Source: Zeugodacus cucurbitae
Lineage: Eukaryota; Arthropoda; Insecta; Diptera; Tephritidae
Assembly: GCF_028554725.1 (NCBI RefSeq)
Contig: NC_071670.1
Location: forward strand, 72,515,001-72,579,000
Reading direction: 5' to 3'
Length of the DNA stretch: 64,000 nt
In this document: piece by piece, positions 1-14,079 of the stretch
Position numbering within the stretch: position 1 is the first letter of the stretch
How the letters are laid out: each line of letters starts with the position of its first letter
The notes under the pieces: generated by a model
Seen by the model: only the letters and a program-made list of their open reading frames with translations
Databases searched by the model: none
Told to the model about the DNA's origin: nothing
Position numbers and translations under genes: made by a program

Positions 1-262
1 AAGTATGGCTATGCAGTAATGTTGGTAAGTGGTGGCATGAGAATAAGCGAAAGCTTAAATTTGTTCAGACCACAGACTTTCCCACGTTACCCTCTGACCA
101 ATAAAATATTGATTGGATAAAATTATGCCCGCACAAAATTATACAAATATCGAGAGCAGTTATCACATCAGCGTTATGGAAATTATTTGCTTATGCAAAG
201 AAAGAAGAAGCAATATCTGCAAATCAACCATCAAAATCTCTGTTTAATTATCTCATTAGTGT

Positions 263-357
263 CCGACCGATACCAAAATTTTGGCCGATGCCGATGCCGA
301 TGCTGGTTAATCGGCCAGTTGGCAAAGAATCGGCCGATGCCGATGCCGATGCCGATT
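263..357. repeat. GCCGAT hexamer cluster, first copy
   Basis: Three GCCGAT units at 284-301, an ATCGGCC in the opposite sense, then a further run of GCCGAT units up to about 357. It is GC-rich in an AT-rich setting. Confidence 0.9.
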
Positions 358-884
358 CTTTCATCAACAACATTATTTAGTAAATTAGTATGGTAACAAA
401 ATAAAAACAAAACCAAATAACATAACAAAAAAGGTAGGTTAAGGGGGTATACCGGTGTGACATTTTCAAAAAATCGATTTTGTATTTTTTGCATATTCGA
501 AAGTTTATAATTTCAAAAATATCCTGTGAAAGGTAAGGTCGTATCTTGAATAGTTTTTGAATGGCAGCGTTCTAAAGAGCAATCGCTCACATGTATTAGC
601 CGAAACTTTAAACACGTTTTTCTCGAAACGACTTTTCACAAAATTACTGACATCATAACTCAACGAGATATTGACCGATCAACTTCAAATTTAAACTGAA
701 TGTTCTTGAATATATTTACTTTACAATGAACTACTGTTTAAGACAAGCTGAATTTGAAATATCTCTTACCGCGGATCGGGGAAAATATTTAAAACACCAA
801 ACTTGAGAACTATTTCATTCTGGTTTTATTTTCATTTTGTCACTGCTTAAATACAATTTTTGAATACATCTTAAGAACTAATTA

Positions 885-1120
885 TATGTGTATGTGTGTA
901 TGTCTACATACATGATAAGGGGTTGTTTCAAATGCACACAAGCAATTGCCCAAATGTATTTTTATAACCAGTAGGTTATCTTGTGCATATAAATATGTTT
1001 GAGTGCATGCATGTTGCATATAGATGCATACGTGCCTCATATAAGTGTATGTGTGTTGCATGTATGCGTGTAACATATAATGTATGCTTGTTGCATATTA
1101 ACGCATATATGTTTATGTGG
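885..1120. repeat. Degenerate TGCATATA/TGTATG-rich repeat tract
   Basis: Words such as TTGCATAT, TGCATG, GTGTATG and CATATAA recur at irregular intervals of roughly 25-35 bases. The units are too diverged to give an exact period. It creates overlapping open frames on both strands that are not genes. Confidence 0.5.
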
Positions 1121-1458
1121 TTTCTTTTATATGCAATGATTTTGTTGCTAATCATTGCACTTGACATTTAGTGGACTGTATATTATTTTGTTTAAGTTAT
1201 TCTAATACAAATTTCATGTTCATATATTTATGAACAACTACGATCTTTTTGATTTGTTGAAAATTGTCAATTTGGCATTTAAAAAACGAGCATTTTTACA
1301 TAAAGATCGAAATTTTTTTCAGAACTACGCCAATTTGTTAATGTTTGATATCTTTCAATAATCGTAAGTCATTTTATAGGGAATATATTCAACTTTAATA
1401 ACCTTTTTAAATTTTTGTGTTTCAGTTACTCATTCGGCCGGAATCATGTCAGCAGTTG

Positions 1459-1486
1459 GGGAAGTGTTTTTTTTTTGGCACTTCCC
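1459..1486. other. Hairpin: GGGAAGTG / CACTTCCC around a T-run
   Basis: GGGAAGTG (1459-1466) is the exact reverse complement of CACTTCCC (1479-1486), with a 12-base loop that is mostly T. No RNA gene is recognised; it could be part of the surrounding repeat. Confidence 0.6.
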
Positions 1487-2240
1487 AAGACAACCCATAA
1501 CTCCTTTATTTTTCAAAATTTTTGTAAAATAAAAATCTTAAAATATAGTTGAAAGTACACCTTATTATGTCAAAAAAACTTCGAAACATTCGACCGAGTA
1601 CTTTCTTTAAAAAAATTCTCTAAAATCGCCAATTTGGGTTACGCCTTAAGGACAAATATGAGCATTAAGGCCAATATTCGAAAATAGTAGGTCTAGTAAA
1701 AAGAATCCGTTATTTTTAAAGAGATGACTTTTGTCATTTATATCACACATTGTGAAAGGCGGCAAATAGTGATAGTGACTCAATAGAAACTTCGGAAGCT
1801 TGTTTGGGAGTTTCTTTTCCATGCACCTTAGATATTATAGTTCAGGCCAGCACCAAGTGATTGTTACGTGACCCTGTCTATGGCAAACTTTTAAAAATAA
1901 ATTAACCTAGTTACGAATGCTTCTATAATAGTGACTTTATGACATTATCTTCAAAATCTCAACAACTTTAAACAAAACTGTACATATTTGACATAAATCG
2001 AATGTTTCTAGCAGTGCTAAATAAAACCTTTCATTAATGCAAAATTGTTGAATTTCTTTATACTAGACTTAAATTATCACCATGATGAATTGTTACTTTA
2101 GTCAAATGTGATTCACTGTATTTTATATGGTAAACAGAATAATTCAAATTTTATGCTCTAAAGAAATCAAAAAAGAAAAAAATGTATTTTAGTATAATCC
2201 GAAAGAAGTAGAAAGAATCGACTAAAAATCGACCAAATAT

Positions 2241-2323
2241 GGCCGATGCCGATACCGATGCCGATGCTTAATTTTGTGGCCGATACTGGCTGATGCCGAT
2301 ACCACGGCCGATTAATCGGTCGG
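2241..2323. repeat. GCCGAT hexamer cluster, second copy
   Basis: GCCGAT and CCGATA units from 2241, then GGCCGATACTGG, a degenerate TGATGCCGATACC and the palindrome-like CCGATTAATCGG, ending in ATCGGTCGG. It resembles the cluster at 263-357 in the same orientation and also shares the inverted CCGACCGAT end. Confidence 0.9.
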
Positions 2324-4820
2324 TCTCTACATATTATCATTGAATAGGCCTTCATTAATATGCAAATGTCCATCTATAAATGTGGCTTTAGTAACAAAAA
2401 TATGGGCAAATAAATCTGGCATAACAATCATGCAACGTGATAACTGTAATAACTGTAATGCTTTAATGTGGCATAATTGTTTTGATTTTGACACATTTAA
2501 CATCTGTCAACTGCAACAAATTGTATTGCATGCAACATGCTTACGTAAACAAAATCATACCAACACATATGCACACGCACGAATGCTCAACTAAACGTTC
2601 GTCTGTGATTACGTGAGTAAAAAGCAAGAATGTGTCATTGTTTGTGCACTCAACTGTTTGTTCAGAGATATATTATGACTGAAGCATTCTCTTCCATTTT
2701 AATTTGTAATATATGTATACACACTATTGTGTCTACATCAACGTTTTTTTGTCTGTGTTCATATTTCACCATATCCTACCAGTTTTATCTTTTGTTATGT
2801 GATATTAGCCATTTTCGCTTCTTTGTTCAAAGCTCCAAGTATTTTTAGTGAAAGGGAAAATTAATTTTGGACTTAGTATTCAACTGCAGAGAGCATTGTC
2901 CTCATTGGCCATGTCTCTGTTTGGTGTATTTGCTTATTTACCTACATATATTGGCTGTAAAATGCAAAAATAAAATTTGAGAAATATATTTACCTTTATA
3001 GTTAGGACTTAAAAAATGGAAACACCAGTCCTCTACATATCCTGCACCCGACTACCTCCTACATCTATCTACTATTTTATTTTTCCCTCTCATACTATTT
3101 AATTTTACTTCACAGTTTGCTCTCAGCTCATTCTTTTGGTAAATTGAATTGCAAATGCGACAGATATTCATCAAAGCAGCTCAAGTGTTTTGTAAAAGGC
3201 AATCTAAATTTTTACCTAGCCACTTGTGTGTTTGCTTGAGGCCTTCATTCTCCTGCACACATCTCCATTGTTGGCATATTTGCATTTCAATTTTCTCACA
3301 GACCTGGCTATCACATACACACACTTCTATCGCTCTTGAAAATTGTGAATTATGCTCATATCCTTCTGAATTGCTTACATAACATCAACTGCAGTGACTC
3401 TTTGGACAGCCCATTTTTCCTCAGTTTCTTGAGTTATTCAGCTATTTAGGACAATAACAACAACCAGGTTACGTACTCCAAAAACTGCTGCTTCCAAGGC
3501 ATTTAAGATTTTCCGAATAACTGTGAACCTCTGTTCCTCCGAAATGGGAGAAGAATAGAAAAGCTTCGAAACAATTCCTATTAGCAATTTAATTTACTTT
3601 TAATCCGCAAACTTTTTTATATTTGTTCTGAAATATTAGTTATTTTTGTATTTTGCTGATTTAATTCTGATTCATTTCTGAAATCATGTGAAGTACGGTA
3701 TAAGTTACCTGTATACGTGTATTCGCGATGCTTGTTCGTCGCATTAATATGTATGGAGCTCAGTTTGCAGCTAATTAGTGCTTGTATATAGCTCATATTA
3801 TAAGAGATTAATGGCCAATTAACCAATTCAGTAAAAATTAAATAATTTTAAATGTCTGCCAACAAACTTCCACTAGACTTCTATACTCCATAAAAAACGA
3901 ATAAACTCTACAGTACAAACAACTTAAAGTCAGAAAAAAAAAAGTCAGCAAGTGTCAAATTGGATAAAAAAGTTACCAGAAACATATTTCAAATTTAGTT
4001 CCATTGAATGACATAAACTCCCTGATGAATGAGACACTGAATCAGTGCTCACAGAAAAGTAGTTGAGTTTGTTGCAGCTTCCAGCAAATATTTGTATATA
4101 CTCAAACCTGTATATTGACATAGTGTGTAGAATGTGTCTGGCTTGTGTCCTTCACAATTTAATTTTTTAAAAAAGGTAATACACATGTTCTCAATTTAAT
4201 GCCGTTTTGCGGTCAAACTTGTTTCAACTATTTAATGCAGTTAAAAATTTTATTGCTATTTGCCATTCATTTCAGTACGCGAGAGTATTTATTTTAACAG
4301 TTTTACAATAAAAACTCGCTCGTCAAATCGCTCCCACAAATATTTACAATTGCCCTTCAGCCACTTCTATGGAAATATTTCTTTACAATTGTTTACTTTC
4401 CTCTCATATTTTTTGTTGTTCGGCGTAAAATTTAATTTGATTTCAAATAAATGCCAGCACACAAAAAATATTTCGAAAAAAGGAAAACAATTAATTTAAA
4501 ATCTAAGGGAAAATGTGAGGATTCTCTGGCAAATAGCCAATTGAAAATGTTAAACGAATTTTAGGTCGGCATTTGATTTAATTGAATCGTGGTGAAATAA
4601 TTAAAATTAGTAAAGCTTATCAGAAAATGGTCAGAGCGTGTTTAGCAGATATAATTATACAATAATTTTAATCTAATTTTGAAAGTAATTAATTGAAGGT
4701 GTTTTTAGTTAATTACTCATTAAAGTATGCTCTTAACCCGGTTTTTGTATTTTGAAAATTCAAGTATAAATTCGCAATCCATTCTATACAAAAATAGCAG
4801 AGTTTCATCACTCACTTCGC

Positions 4821-4837
4821 ATTAATTAATTAATTAA
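4821..4837. repeat. (ATTA)4 microsatellite
   Basis: ATTAATTAATTAATTAA in segment A, aligned with a shorter ATTAATTAATTA run near 52953 in segment B. Confidence 0.9.
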
Positions 4838-6275
4838 GTAAAACGCTTCTATTTGCGTTAATCGCCTGTTCATAGCAATTTGCTCATTGCGAGAGGTGAA
4901 AGGCCCATAACACTAAATGTATTCATATAGGTATATGTTATTCCACATATAGTATGGATGTTAATCTATGAGGAGATGTGGCGATTCCCATAAACATTAA
5001 GCTTAATTAATTTGCAACACGCGAACAACTCATTGCAATAAAAGCGAAAATATTGTGGAGGATTACAATAAATGGTTTCATCGGATTACGGATGCGCACT
5101 TAGTGTAATTGAAAAAAAAAAAAAAAGAATTTCGAGTAACCGAGGGAAAAAAATTTAAAATCAATTTTATTGCTTTGTTTGCTAAGCGGTTGACGGCTAA
5201 GCGGCTTTTAGCGAAATTTGATAATGGTATTGGATTTCTCACCCTTAAGAAGGCGCTTAAAGTGAAATGGGATTTATTTTCCGCTAAAGTACTCTCATCC
5301 ACCCATTTAGTCCTCCTTCATCTGTACTTAATTTTAAAATATAAATGCAACAAAATTGCTTACACCCGCTCTTATGTTGAGGGATTTAGTATGACAGAGC
5401 GTATGATTGATATTAATTGCTTGCCACTTACACATGCTTGTAGCTGTAACTGCTCGTCATTGTTTGATACGGGTTGCCTTGTGCAGCTTACAAAATGTTG
5501 GTTACATGCTGGTTAAAGCACCATCTACATCTCTATTTTTGAAACAACAACAACCGTATCTATTGTATTTTCATATGTCTATATGTACATTGGGTATTCT
5601 CGAAGTCACTGTGTTTGTGTTGTATCAATTGGGCACAGTTGGTCACTCCTTTCTGAAATTAAGGAGTCTTCAGTCCTCACGATGAAATGCCTCACTTAGC
5701 CCTCAGCACTGCCTTCTTGTAATTTGTCTCTTTATTTTTGATTGTTTTACTTGCAGTGCTTTTTGCGTAAATTGGAAACCTCACTTTCGCCGGTTCCTCA
5801 GTAAGAGCCTATATGTTTGTCATAAATTGCCCATTGGTGCGATGTTCATTCATATTTCATATTTTAGGGAAATATTCGAAATGCAATTATCTTATATATT
5901 GGCAATATACCAAAAACAAATTAATTCGTTTTATAAAATCTAGCATTTAGCTGGGAATATGTTAAACATGCAAGCATATTATTGTTGAACATGGGTTACA
6001 ACTATAACGATTGCCAAAATGGATGTAACGTTAAATATAAAATAAAATATTTGTAATTGCAACACAGTCAATCGAAAATACACATCCCAAAGTGAATGTC
6101 TGGTGGAGAACGCATAACAACCACAGCTAACATATGTATAAAAGTCCACATATGTGTTTACGATTAAAACCCACGATTTGTGGCATTTAAACAACCACCA
6201 ACAGATGAGATATATGCAATAAGCAGCTCAGACTTTATTGCATATTTACCAAATCTGTACACAATTTCAAGAGTA

Positions 6276-6291
6276 TGTGTGTGTGTGTGTG
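6276..6291. repeat. (GT)8 microsatellite
   Basis: Uninterrupted GT run in segment A. The matching position in segment B (56731-56742) holds (GT)6, supporting the alignment of the two segments. Confidence 0.95.
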
Positions 6292-9260
6292 AATGGAATA
6301 GCGAATGCAACGTAATTAATACTTCATTGAAGGGTTTAAACCAACATGGGCATTAATTGCGTTTATTGTTTCGCCCTTTGCCAATGCGAATGAACAAACA
6401 CGTCCCTCCTCTTCCATACACAACGGCCACAGTATCAAATGTGCGTCCTGATGCTTGTGTATGTGTTTTGTGGCGACATGGCTGAGTTTTTTTAATCCTT
6501 CCATTGAATGCGAGGCAAAAAATGGTAAAATGTGTTAAATCGTTGGCGCTCTGGAATAATTAGTGACTTTCCTATTTTATTGTACTCCTTCTTCATTATT
6601 AGTCATAAGTCCATGCTCATGTTGTCAACAAAGCCTTTCCGATTTTGGTCTTTTTTCATATTTGAGTTTCTCTGGGGTTTTTATTAATGTTGAAGCTGTT
6701 GAATTTGTTTGTGATGATTAAATTGTGTTTTATGGGAGAAATGACTGATAATAATTATAAAATTGAATATACGAATGTGGATCTGAATACAACCGCATGC
6801 ATAAAACACAACACAAAGCACACAACATAACTTTTCATAATCAACTCACTTAATTAACAGCGATGCATTTACAAACACAACTATTCCCTTCTTTCGTAGT
6901 TGTATCTCATCTCAGCCATCGCGCAGAATGTCTGCAGCCACCAACGTCGGAGTGCGTAAACTCGGCTGAAATATTTGATTTGGCTGTTCGCTGTTGCCTC
7001 AAAACAAATTTGGTTGAAGCCGAGGTTGCACAAGTTGAAATTGCGATATGTTGCGGTTGTTGCTATATGCCATACGCTCGCACAGCTTCTTGCCACATTT
7101 CTTAATTTACATTTTGGCATTGGCATTTTCCCCAGTACAAATTTCACGTGGAAACTTTTGAAGCCAAAAGCGGAAATATAACTGTGGGCGGAGTCCACAT
7201 GTGCGTATTCTTGTTTTAACATGAATTGCGTTTTGCATGGAGAATGAAATCTGAATGTACTATTTTGGCTCGAACGATTGCTTTGCTGCGTATATGACCA
7301 AGCGATTTGGCCTCCAATGTTTGCTTTAAGATACTAAACGTTTACTTTTTGATTTGAATAATTTAGATGTTCTTTGCCATATGTTAGCGCCAAAGCATAT
7401 TCTCGGGCATTTAGGGAAAATCCACCGAAATGATCTTGTGCATTTACTGAGGTAATTAGAAATGTGTTTTGGCAATGTTTGAGGTTGTTATTATGTTCAC
7501 TGCAATTCGTTTATGGCAAACAGCCAGCAAGAAATGATGCCATTGTCGTACAGCGGTTAATTCATTAGATATTCACATACAAAAAACGTTTATTTTTTGT
7601 AAAACTGAAGACTTTTAATTTAACAAAGCCAATTTTAAAATGATCATGGTACCGCGGAAACTATGAAATTATAAAATGAAAAGTCCAAAATATCAATTCA
7701 GTCGAACTCCGCTCCCAAACAGATTCATACTCGTACATGGCGTGTGCTGCTTCTACGCAGGTGGATAATATGCAAACAAGTTCGGTAGCGAGAAATATAT
7801 TGCATATTGAAGAGCTTTTACACCTACTCGGTGTTAAATATTGCTTCGAAATCCCCCACCTACACGGAAGCAAGTGCATTTGTGTGTGGATTTTAGATCC
7901 CTTTGTACTAATGAAAACGAAGTTGGCGCTAAGTTTTTCACACACTCTCATATGCTCTGTTGCTATACCTTGAGACCCTTTGCAATCAACTACAACGCAA
8001 CTACTATAGCGACAACGCGGGTATCATGTGGCAGCTTCATTGTCGCGGTAAGTAAGAGGAAGAAGGCGCAGATTGCAGCCTTGGAGTTAACTTTTACGTT
8101 CCTGAGCTGCTTTGTAGCCTTCTCCACCTTAATGTATCTTATGCAAGCACAACAACAAAGTGCTTTATCATCAGTAAGAGAAAGTCCTCGAATTTACACC
8201 TTTGTATGTCCCGTTGCGAAGGTGGCGTTCAGCTTGCTTGCGGCATTACTTATTGCCGGGGCGTGACGAGACTTGACACTCAACTCGTTTTACATAAATT
8301 TGTTACCTTGGCAGGGGCGCACATTACAGTTTCATTTTGCATGTTTACTGCCTCAACTCCCTATTTTGTGTAAGCTTTTTGCAGCTACCCGCCTTGTTCT
8401 CCGTTTCAACAGCGTCAACTTCACGGTAATAATGGTAGCAACGATGCGTTTGGATTCCTTGTACATCCACTTTGCAGAACATATTTTGCAATTAATTTTG
8501 TGATATGAAAATGGATTATTCCCTTTTCAGTAAGGAGGAAGACGAAATTGGTTAAGATAAACTTGCACAAGTTTTGTGATTTGCTCTCTCAGAATAAATT
8601 AATTTATCACTCAGCACCTTTAATTCTTTAGACATATAGTTTGAAGTCACACGTTTCTACCACCCAAAAAAATAACTAAATCGGCCAGTAACATGCGTGC
8701 CACAATATGTCACCAAAGTTAAATTTTATTCATTCAACAAATTTTACGTGATTTATAATTAAATTCAATTTAAGGCCCTCAAGCAGAGTACGAGTAAAAA
8801 GGCTTTAGCAAAAGTCCGAACAAATAGTGCAGAAATAAGAAATGAAGGAATTGGTAAATAGAGTGAAAAGTAGCAAAGCTGTGTAGGGCGGAGGGCGCGT
8901 CAACATCATGAAATGGGAACGCCATAAAATGCAATCACTTCAGATCAATGTCAACGACAGCACAGCTACACCAACAAAGCATATAGAGCATAACAAATAC
9001 TGGTGGTATTGCCAAACTCACACATCTACAGTGCGTGACGCAATAACCTTGACCCAAAGCAAGAAGCAGCAACAACGTAAAGAACAAAAATAATTCACTG
9101 CAAATATTTAAATGCCACTCACCCAAATGACCAAAATAATTAAAACTTATTAAAAGAATAGGTGAAAGGCATTTGAAGGTAGGAGCTGTATACTTTTTTA
9201 TTTCACAGCTCAATATTTGTTTGCTAAGAATAACGAGAAAAGTTGATTTTAAATATGTCA

Positions 9261-12200
9261 AATACGTAGAAACAAAACCAGATTGGAAAACTTTTGAAAC
9301 TCAAATCATTGTTTTTATATCAGAACTTGCAGATATATGAGAGAAGAGACTAGAGAAAATCACAAAGCGAGTAAAAACATAAGTTAAATTCAAAAATGAT
9401 GTTTCAAAAATGTTTTATCTCACACTTTTGCTCCAAAACACAGCAATATCACATATAAAAAATTTACTACCGAAATTTATGTTGGCATTATACCTCACTC
9501 AAGCGATGCTAAGTGATAAGAAACGCAGCAGGTACCAAGTAAACGACCATCACCGCGACTTTGGCAACATGTTGCGCACGTGGCAGCTTGAATTCGCTAA
9601 GGCACTTCGCACTTTGTTACAGCGTAGGAAGAAAACAAAATAGTACCAAAAGTAATAAGCTCTAAAATTCAGAACAAATTTTAGTTTTATTAACAAATAA
9701 AAGGGATTTGCACCACATATGATCACTACACGAGACACACTTGTTATTATGGTTACACATTATATTATTCTCATGGGGATGTTTCTCTTGGAAGTAACTA
9801 CAATCGGGTATGAACACAATCATCAGTGAGCCCTTTGAGACTTTACCTATTAATTTCAAAGTTAGTCTCAGAGTCTACAAATATTCCAGCAATAAACACG
9901 TACCAAATTACCTGTTTGCTATCATAGCAAGCACACACACGCATATGTAATACAGGCGCAGTGTTGCGTTTGTCGCACCGACAGTTGACTTTGTACTGAA
10001 CTTGACATACCCTTAACTTTGTTTTTTTGTTATCACTAACAAAAAGTTAATGATTTTCGACTTTCGGTTGACCCTGTGGGTGAAAATGCTTTCTGTGGGA
10101 AAACAACTTCTGGATGTCAAGTTTGGTAAGCTGTGGTCGCTTGTAAACAAAGAATATTGTACAAAAGTGTGTAAGAGCTACATAGAATAATAAGATAGAT
10201 GAAGAGAAAGCGAAGGTTTCATTTTATCAAAATTGTCTGTTAAGTGATTGATAGTAATTTGAAAATGTTTTAAATTGTTGGTGATTTGCCGGACAACTTT
10301 TAGTAGAAAGTTGTCGATGAGTCGTTCAATGGGATAAAACGTTCAACTAATAACTATGCTGTCTTCTGTCAAGAGAATTGCAAAATTTATTGTGATTTGA
10401 TTTAATTTTTTTAAAATATAGTATTATTTTCATAATATGTTTGTTTGAAATGTTCATCGACTTACTGTGTAACTCTGACAACAACAAAATTACTGATGAG
10501 TTATTAAAGTATTAAAAGCAAGTTGAGCAATAAATTTTCCAAGCGAAAATTGAAACATAAACCTCAAAATGTCGTGACTTTCGCAACTAAAATAAGTCAC
10601 AACAGCGGGGCTTTGCATTTAACTCGGACACACACATACACATACGATACCCACCGCTTAAATACACGCGGGTCATCAAAATTGTCTAAAGCTACCAGCA
10701 GGAGTTCAAATTCCATTAAATTCGTTGGACCATGAATGAAAATGTCAAAATCAAATCAAATGCCATCGGACAATTTTGTGAATCACAATAGCACAAAGGG
10801 AACTCATTTGAGGTCAAAGGTAATAATCAAACAAATCAAAATATTCATTGATTGAAATAATGGAACATCTCTGTGGGAACTTTTGGTTACTGTGACCAAC
10901 ACTTCTATGGTAATGTTTTACTTTATCATTTGCAAAGCATGATGGCACATGAAATTCATTCCTCTGGTGATGAGTTCAAAATTATAAATATTAGAAAGTT
11001 AGTGAGGGAAAATTTAGAATTTGCTATGGTGCTTGTGGCCTCAATATTCTGTTTCTGCAATTGCAAGCCGTCGTTTTCAATTTGTTGTTTAAATTTATAC
11101 CTGACTCTCTGTTAAATTCCGATTCGCTTGGGAAATGAGTTTAAGCTTAGCTCCAAAACAGATAAAAAACTATAATATTATAATAGAAGATGCCTATAAA
11201 GAAAACGCTTTATAAAAAAAATATTAATATTAATAAAATATAACGATAACAATTTAATTTACATTCCGTGGTAGTTTTAGCTTGCTTGCCATATCACATA
11301 TGCCATAGTCTAATATTTGTACTATATGCTCATATTTGTTTTTGTGACGTAAAAGAGAAAAAATCATGCAAATCCTATATGCGATTTTGTTCACCGTTTT
11401 GACGTTCTCGCTTCATTTGCTACTTCTGACTTTGATTTCTGTTTTGTTTGGATGTGGCAAGCTGCAAGCGGCCAGCACTGCAAGCTGATAAATGAACGAA
11501 CGTTCAGAGTTTTTGTGAATATGTGGGGACTTTATAGATTACTGTGTGTATTCCTCTGTCACTTCACATGCTGATATATAGGGGATTGCTTGAGCTCAGC
11601 TACAGCTGGATTCATAAAGCCAGATTGTACACACAGAATGTTGTGAGTAAGTCAGGTGAGCTAGTTGAGCTGTGGAAAGTTCTGTGATGAAATTGTTTTT
11701 CGGAAATAGGCTCCGCAGTTGGCAAGAAGCACATGTGCAATGTGAAACTGCTTACTACCATGCTTGTGTGTGGAACGCCACCGCCGTTAATGATCCTTTT
11801 TATTCGGTGGATGTTGCATATTTGTCCGTGCAACTTACGTTGCTTTCTGATTTACTTTTCTCTGTTAATTCTAAAAGCTTTTAAGGCACTTATGAGGCAT
11901 AATCAGTGCTGTTTCTTTTTTGTTTTCCTCTAATTTGCCTAATTTTCAGGAGATAAAATGGAAGGAATTTTTGCCTGCACATTTTCTTTGGATACATATT
12001 TTGCGACCAAAAGACTGCAAAACCAAAGAGGTCAATTCAGGACTTACACCAATTTTTCCTTGACTTATGCACTTTATCTAAACATAATAGCATCATATTG
12101 TAATTACTTTATTACTGTTTATTGTAATTACTTACTGCATTGATGGCGAGTCCAAAACAATGATAGACCGTCGAAAGTTTTACTTCCTTATTGGCAATCA

Positions 12201-14079
12201 CTCATAACTGTAATTGTGCGTTGAAATTAGCTTCGCCGGCAACTGCCAAATTGCAACATAGCAGATTATGATGATCAAAGTTTATCATTCTCCATACTCA
12301 ACGCACAGTATGTAGTTCTCCACTGCGTATATGCAACATATTGAGATTGCAAGCAATTGTATATCTCTACGTGAGTTTCAGGTGTAAACTCGTTTATTTT
12401 CAATTTGTCACTTGTTTGCATGGGGATAATACAGCTTTATGGCAGCATAAATCAAAGATTACTTTTAATTAAATTGCATTCTGGTAGAAGCCATACTTGT
12501 ACAGGGAGCAGAGGCTCTGCACCGGCGAACTACAAATAAGAACAACAATATCAGCAATAGCAAACCACGCACGAAAGCAATAAATTCCTTTATTATCCAC
12601 AGTAATTTTATAAAAATGATGAAACATTGTTCTCAACGAGCAGGCGAAACGGGAGTGCTATGAATAGCATATGCACCGTTAACGTAAAGCAATCTCTTGG
12701 AACCTGCTCCGGAAGTGAAGATTAAATGCCAGTGCCTTAAATTTACTGAGCAATGTGAAACAAGAAGTATGGCAAGTGGCGTTTTGCTTTACAGTATTGT
12801 GGGGCAATAATTTAGAAGAAAATTATGGGAAATTGTGGTTTCGTACTTCGGCTTTCCTGGTAGACCGTGGTGAGCGCGTTAATTAATGACAAAAATATTT
12901 GACTACAGTGACCAGTAGTTGCCCACGGATTCCGATTCCATTGCAACTTTTACAAATTTCTGACATTAAAAGTATAACGAACGAACCTTTTCTTTTCTTA
13001 GTTAAGAGAGACAATGCCAGAGGCTTCGACCAAATCAGCCACAGTTTTCACCATTAAAAGGCGCATTGTTGAAAATTTCATCTCATTTTATTTCGCTTTT
13101 ATTTTACCAACTCTGAGTCGAGCCGGGTGATATGCAATGCAATCAAATAGAAGACTGCAACCATTTACAATTCAACTCAGTTGTTCGGGCTCCACTTGCA
13201 AGGTACACCATTTCTCTCAAATGTCAAGCCAAAATGTTACTCATACGCCCCGTTCAATCACACACGAACTTTTTAAACATTGGTGTAATTGCTCAAGTTT
13301 TAAGTTATCAGTAATGAAAGATAAGGTATTTCTCGCAAATTCAGGAGAGAAGAACAACTTTTCAACAGTTTCAAAGACCAAGATTGGCAATACAACTTTG
13401 GTAGCGAAATATTTTCTGAGCGCCTTCATTGCATATACTCTGTCTCTGATGCAGCCGGAAAGTGCGCTTGCCATGGTATTTTGACTGACATGAAAGTGCA
13501 AACATCAATACAGCCGGGAGTACTTATTCGAAGTTGTTAACATTACACTTGGCAAAAGTTTTCCCGCGCAAATAACGAAGTGACAACAGCTTGTTGGGGC
13601 GACGAGGACGTGACTCCTAATGTCTGCTTAACAATGACTAAAATATAAATTCAATACACGAAAGCGCAATTGATTGAAAGTATTTAGACTGTAACGGAGC
13701 ACGTGTTAGTCGAATGTGGAACTAAGAATAATACCGATACATCCGATTCGATGCGATGATCTGGAACCATAGCTATATTGTAACAACATTTTAATTTATT
13801 TTCAGACATTTTAAAGGCGAGCTATATAAATGATCTATGTTAACCCTGGTCAAGTAATTTTGTTATTTCCTTTAAAGATCCTGTAATTCACAACAACAGG
13901 AGTCAGGTAAAGTCAACTATTTTTAATAGGGAACATTTTCTACTCGTAGTCGTTATATTCAAATATAAAGCAAGAGCTCAGAACCATTCATTAACTATAA
14001 AAACGCAAACAGAGTGACATAAATATTCTGTGAAGTAATAATAAAATCAACAATTTTGCAATAAATATAGTGGAAAGCG
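9261..14079. other. Anonymous AT-rich DNA, no gene seen
   Basis: Short frames only (the longest here is 115 codons at 13137-13484, overlapped by an 86-codon frame on the other strand). None shows a domain, a codon pattern or splice-linked continuation. No repeat beyond short A/T runs and CAACAA words was recognised. Confidence 0.6.

Larger units (their letters stand above)
358..2240. other. AT-rich sequence between the two GCCGAT clusters, no gene seen
   Basis: About 1.9 kb with only short random frames. It contains T-rich homopolymer runs, the TG-rich degenerate repeat at about 885-1120 and the hairpin at 1459-1486. It may be the interior of a mobile element. Confidence 0.6.
259..2327. mobile_element. 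Possible 2-kb element bounded by GCCGAT-rich ends
   Basis: GTGTCCGACCGAT (259-271) and ATCGGTCGGTCTC (2315-2327) form a 13-bp inverted pair with two mismatches, and each adjoins a cluster of GCCGAT hexamers. The interior is AT-rich without a convincing frame and includes a hairpin and a TG-rich degenerate repeat. Against a single element, the two clusters also share a direct-orientation block (CCAAA...GGCCGATGCCGAT...GCCGATGC at about 273-305 and 2233-2267), and no clean target duplication was seen. They may be two independent small insertions of one family. Confidence 0.45.
2340..9260 (+). repeat. Segmental duplicate A (7 kb, lacks receptor exons)
   Basis: This stretch matches segment B (48540-64000) in the same order and orientation. 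Exact shared words: 2480-2496 with 48616-48632; 4441-4460 with 52693-52712; 5704-5734 with 54786-54816 (31 of 31 bases); 6349-6375 with 56801-56827 (27 of 27); 7031-7046 with 60533-60548; 8916-8932 with 63263-63279; 9044-9063 with 63471-63490. Between these the match is patchy, with substitutions and indels, so the copies are old. No receptor exon was found at the collinear positions. Matching between 2600 and 4030 is weak. No gene is recognised; open frames of 60-141 codons are not supported. Confidence 0.85.

Noticed and set aside
5109..5516. 135-codon frame, plus strand, starting in a poly(A) run
   Set aside because: It begins in a K-coding A-run and the frame is not kept in the aligned part of segment B (53160-54380).
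7841..8266. 141-codon frame, plus strand
   Set aside because: No recognisable domain, it overlaps a 78-codon frame in another phase, and it lies in segment A, whose partner shows no comparable conserved frame.
2340..9260. Receptor exons in segment A
   Set aside because: Collinear places (about 5100-5300, 5850-6250 and 6570-6970) were read in all plus-strand frames for the receptor motifs, and none was found.
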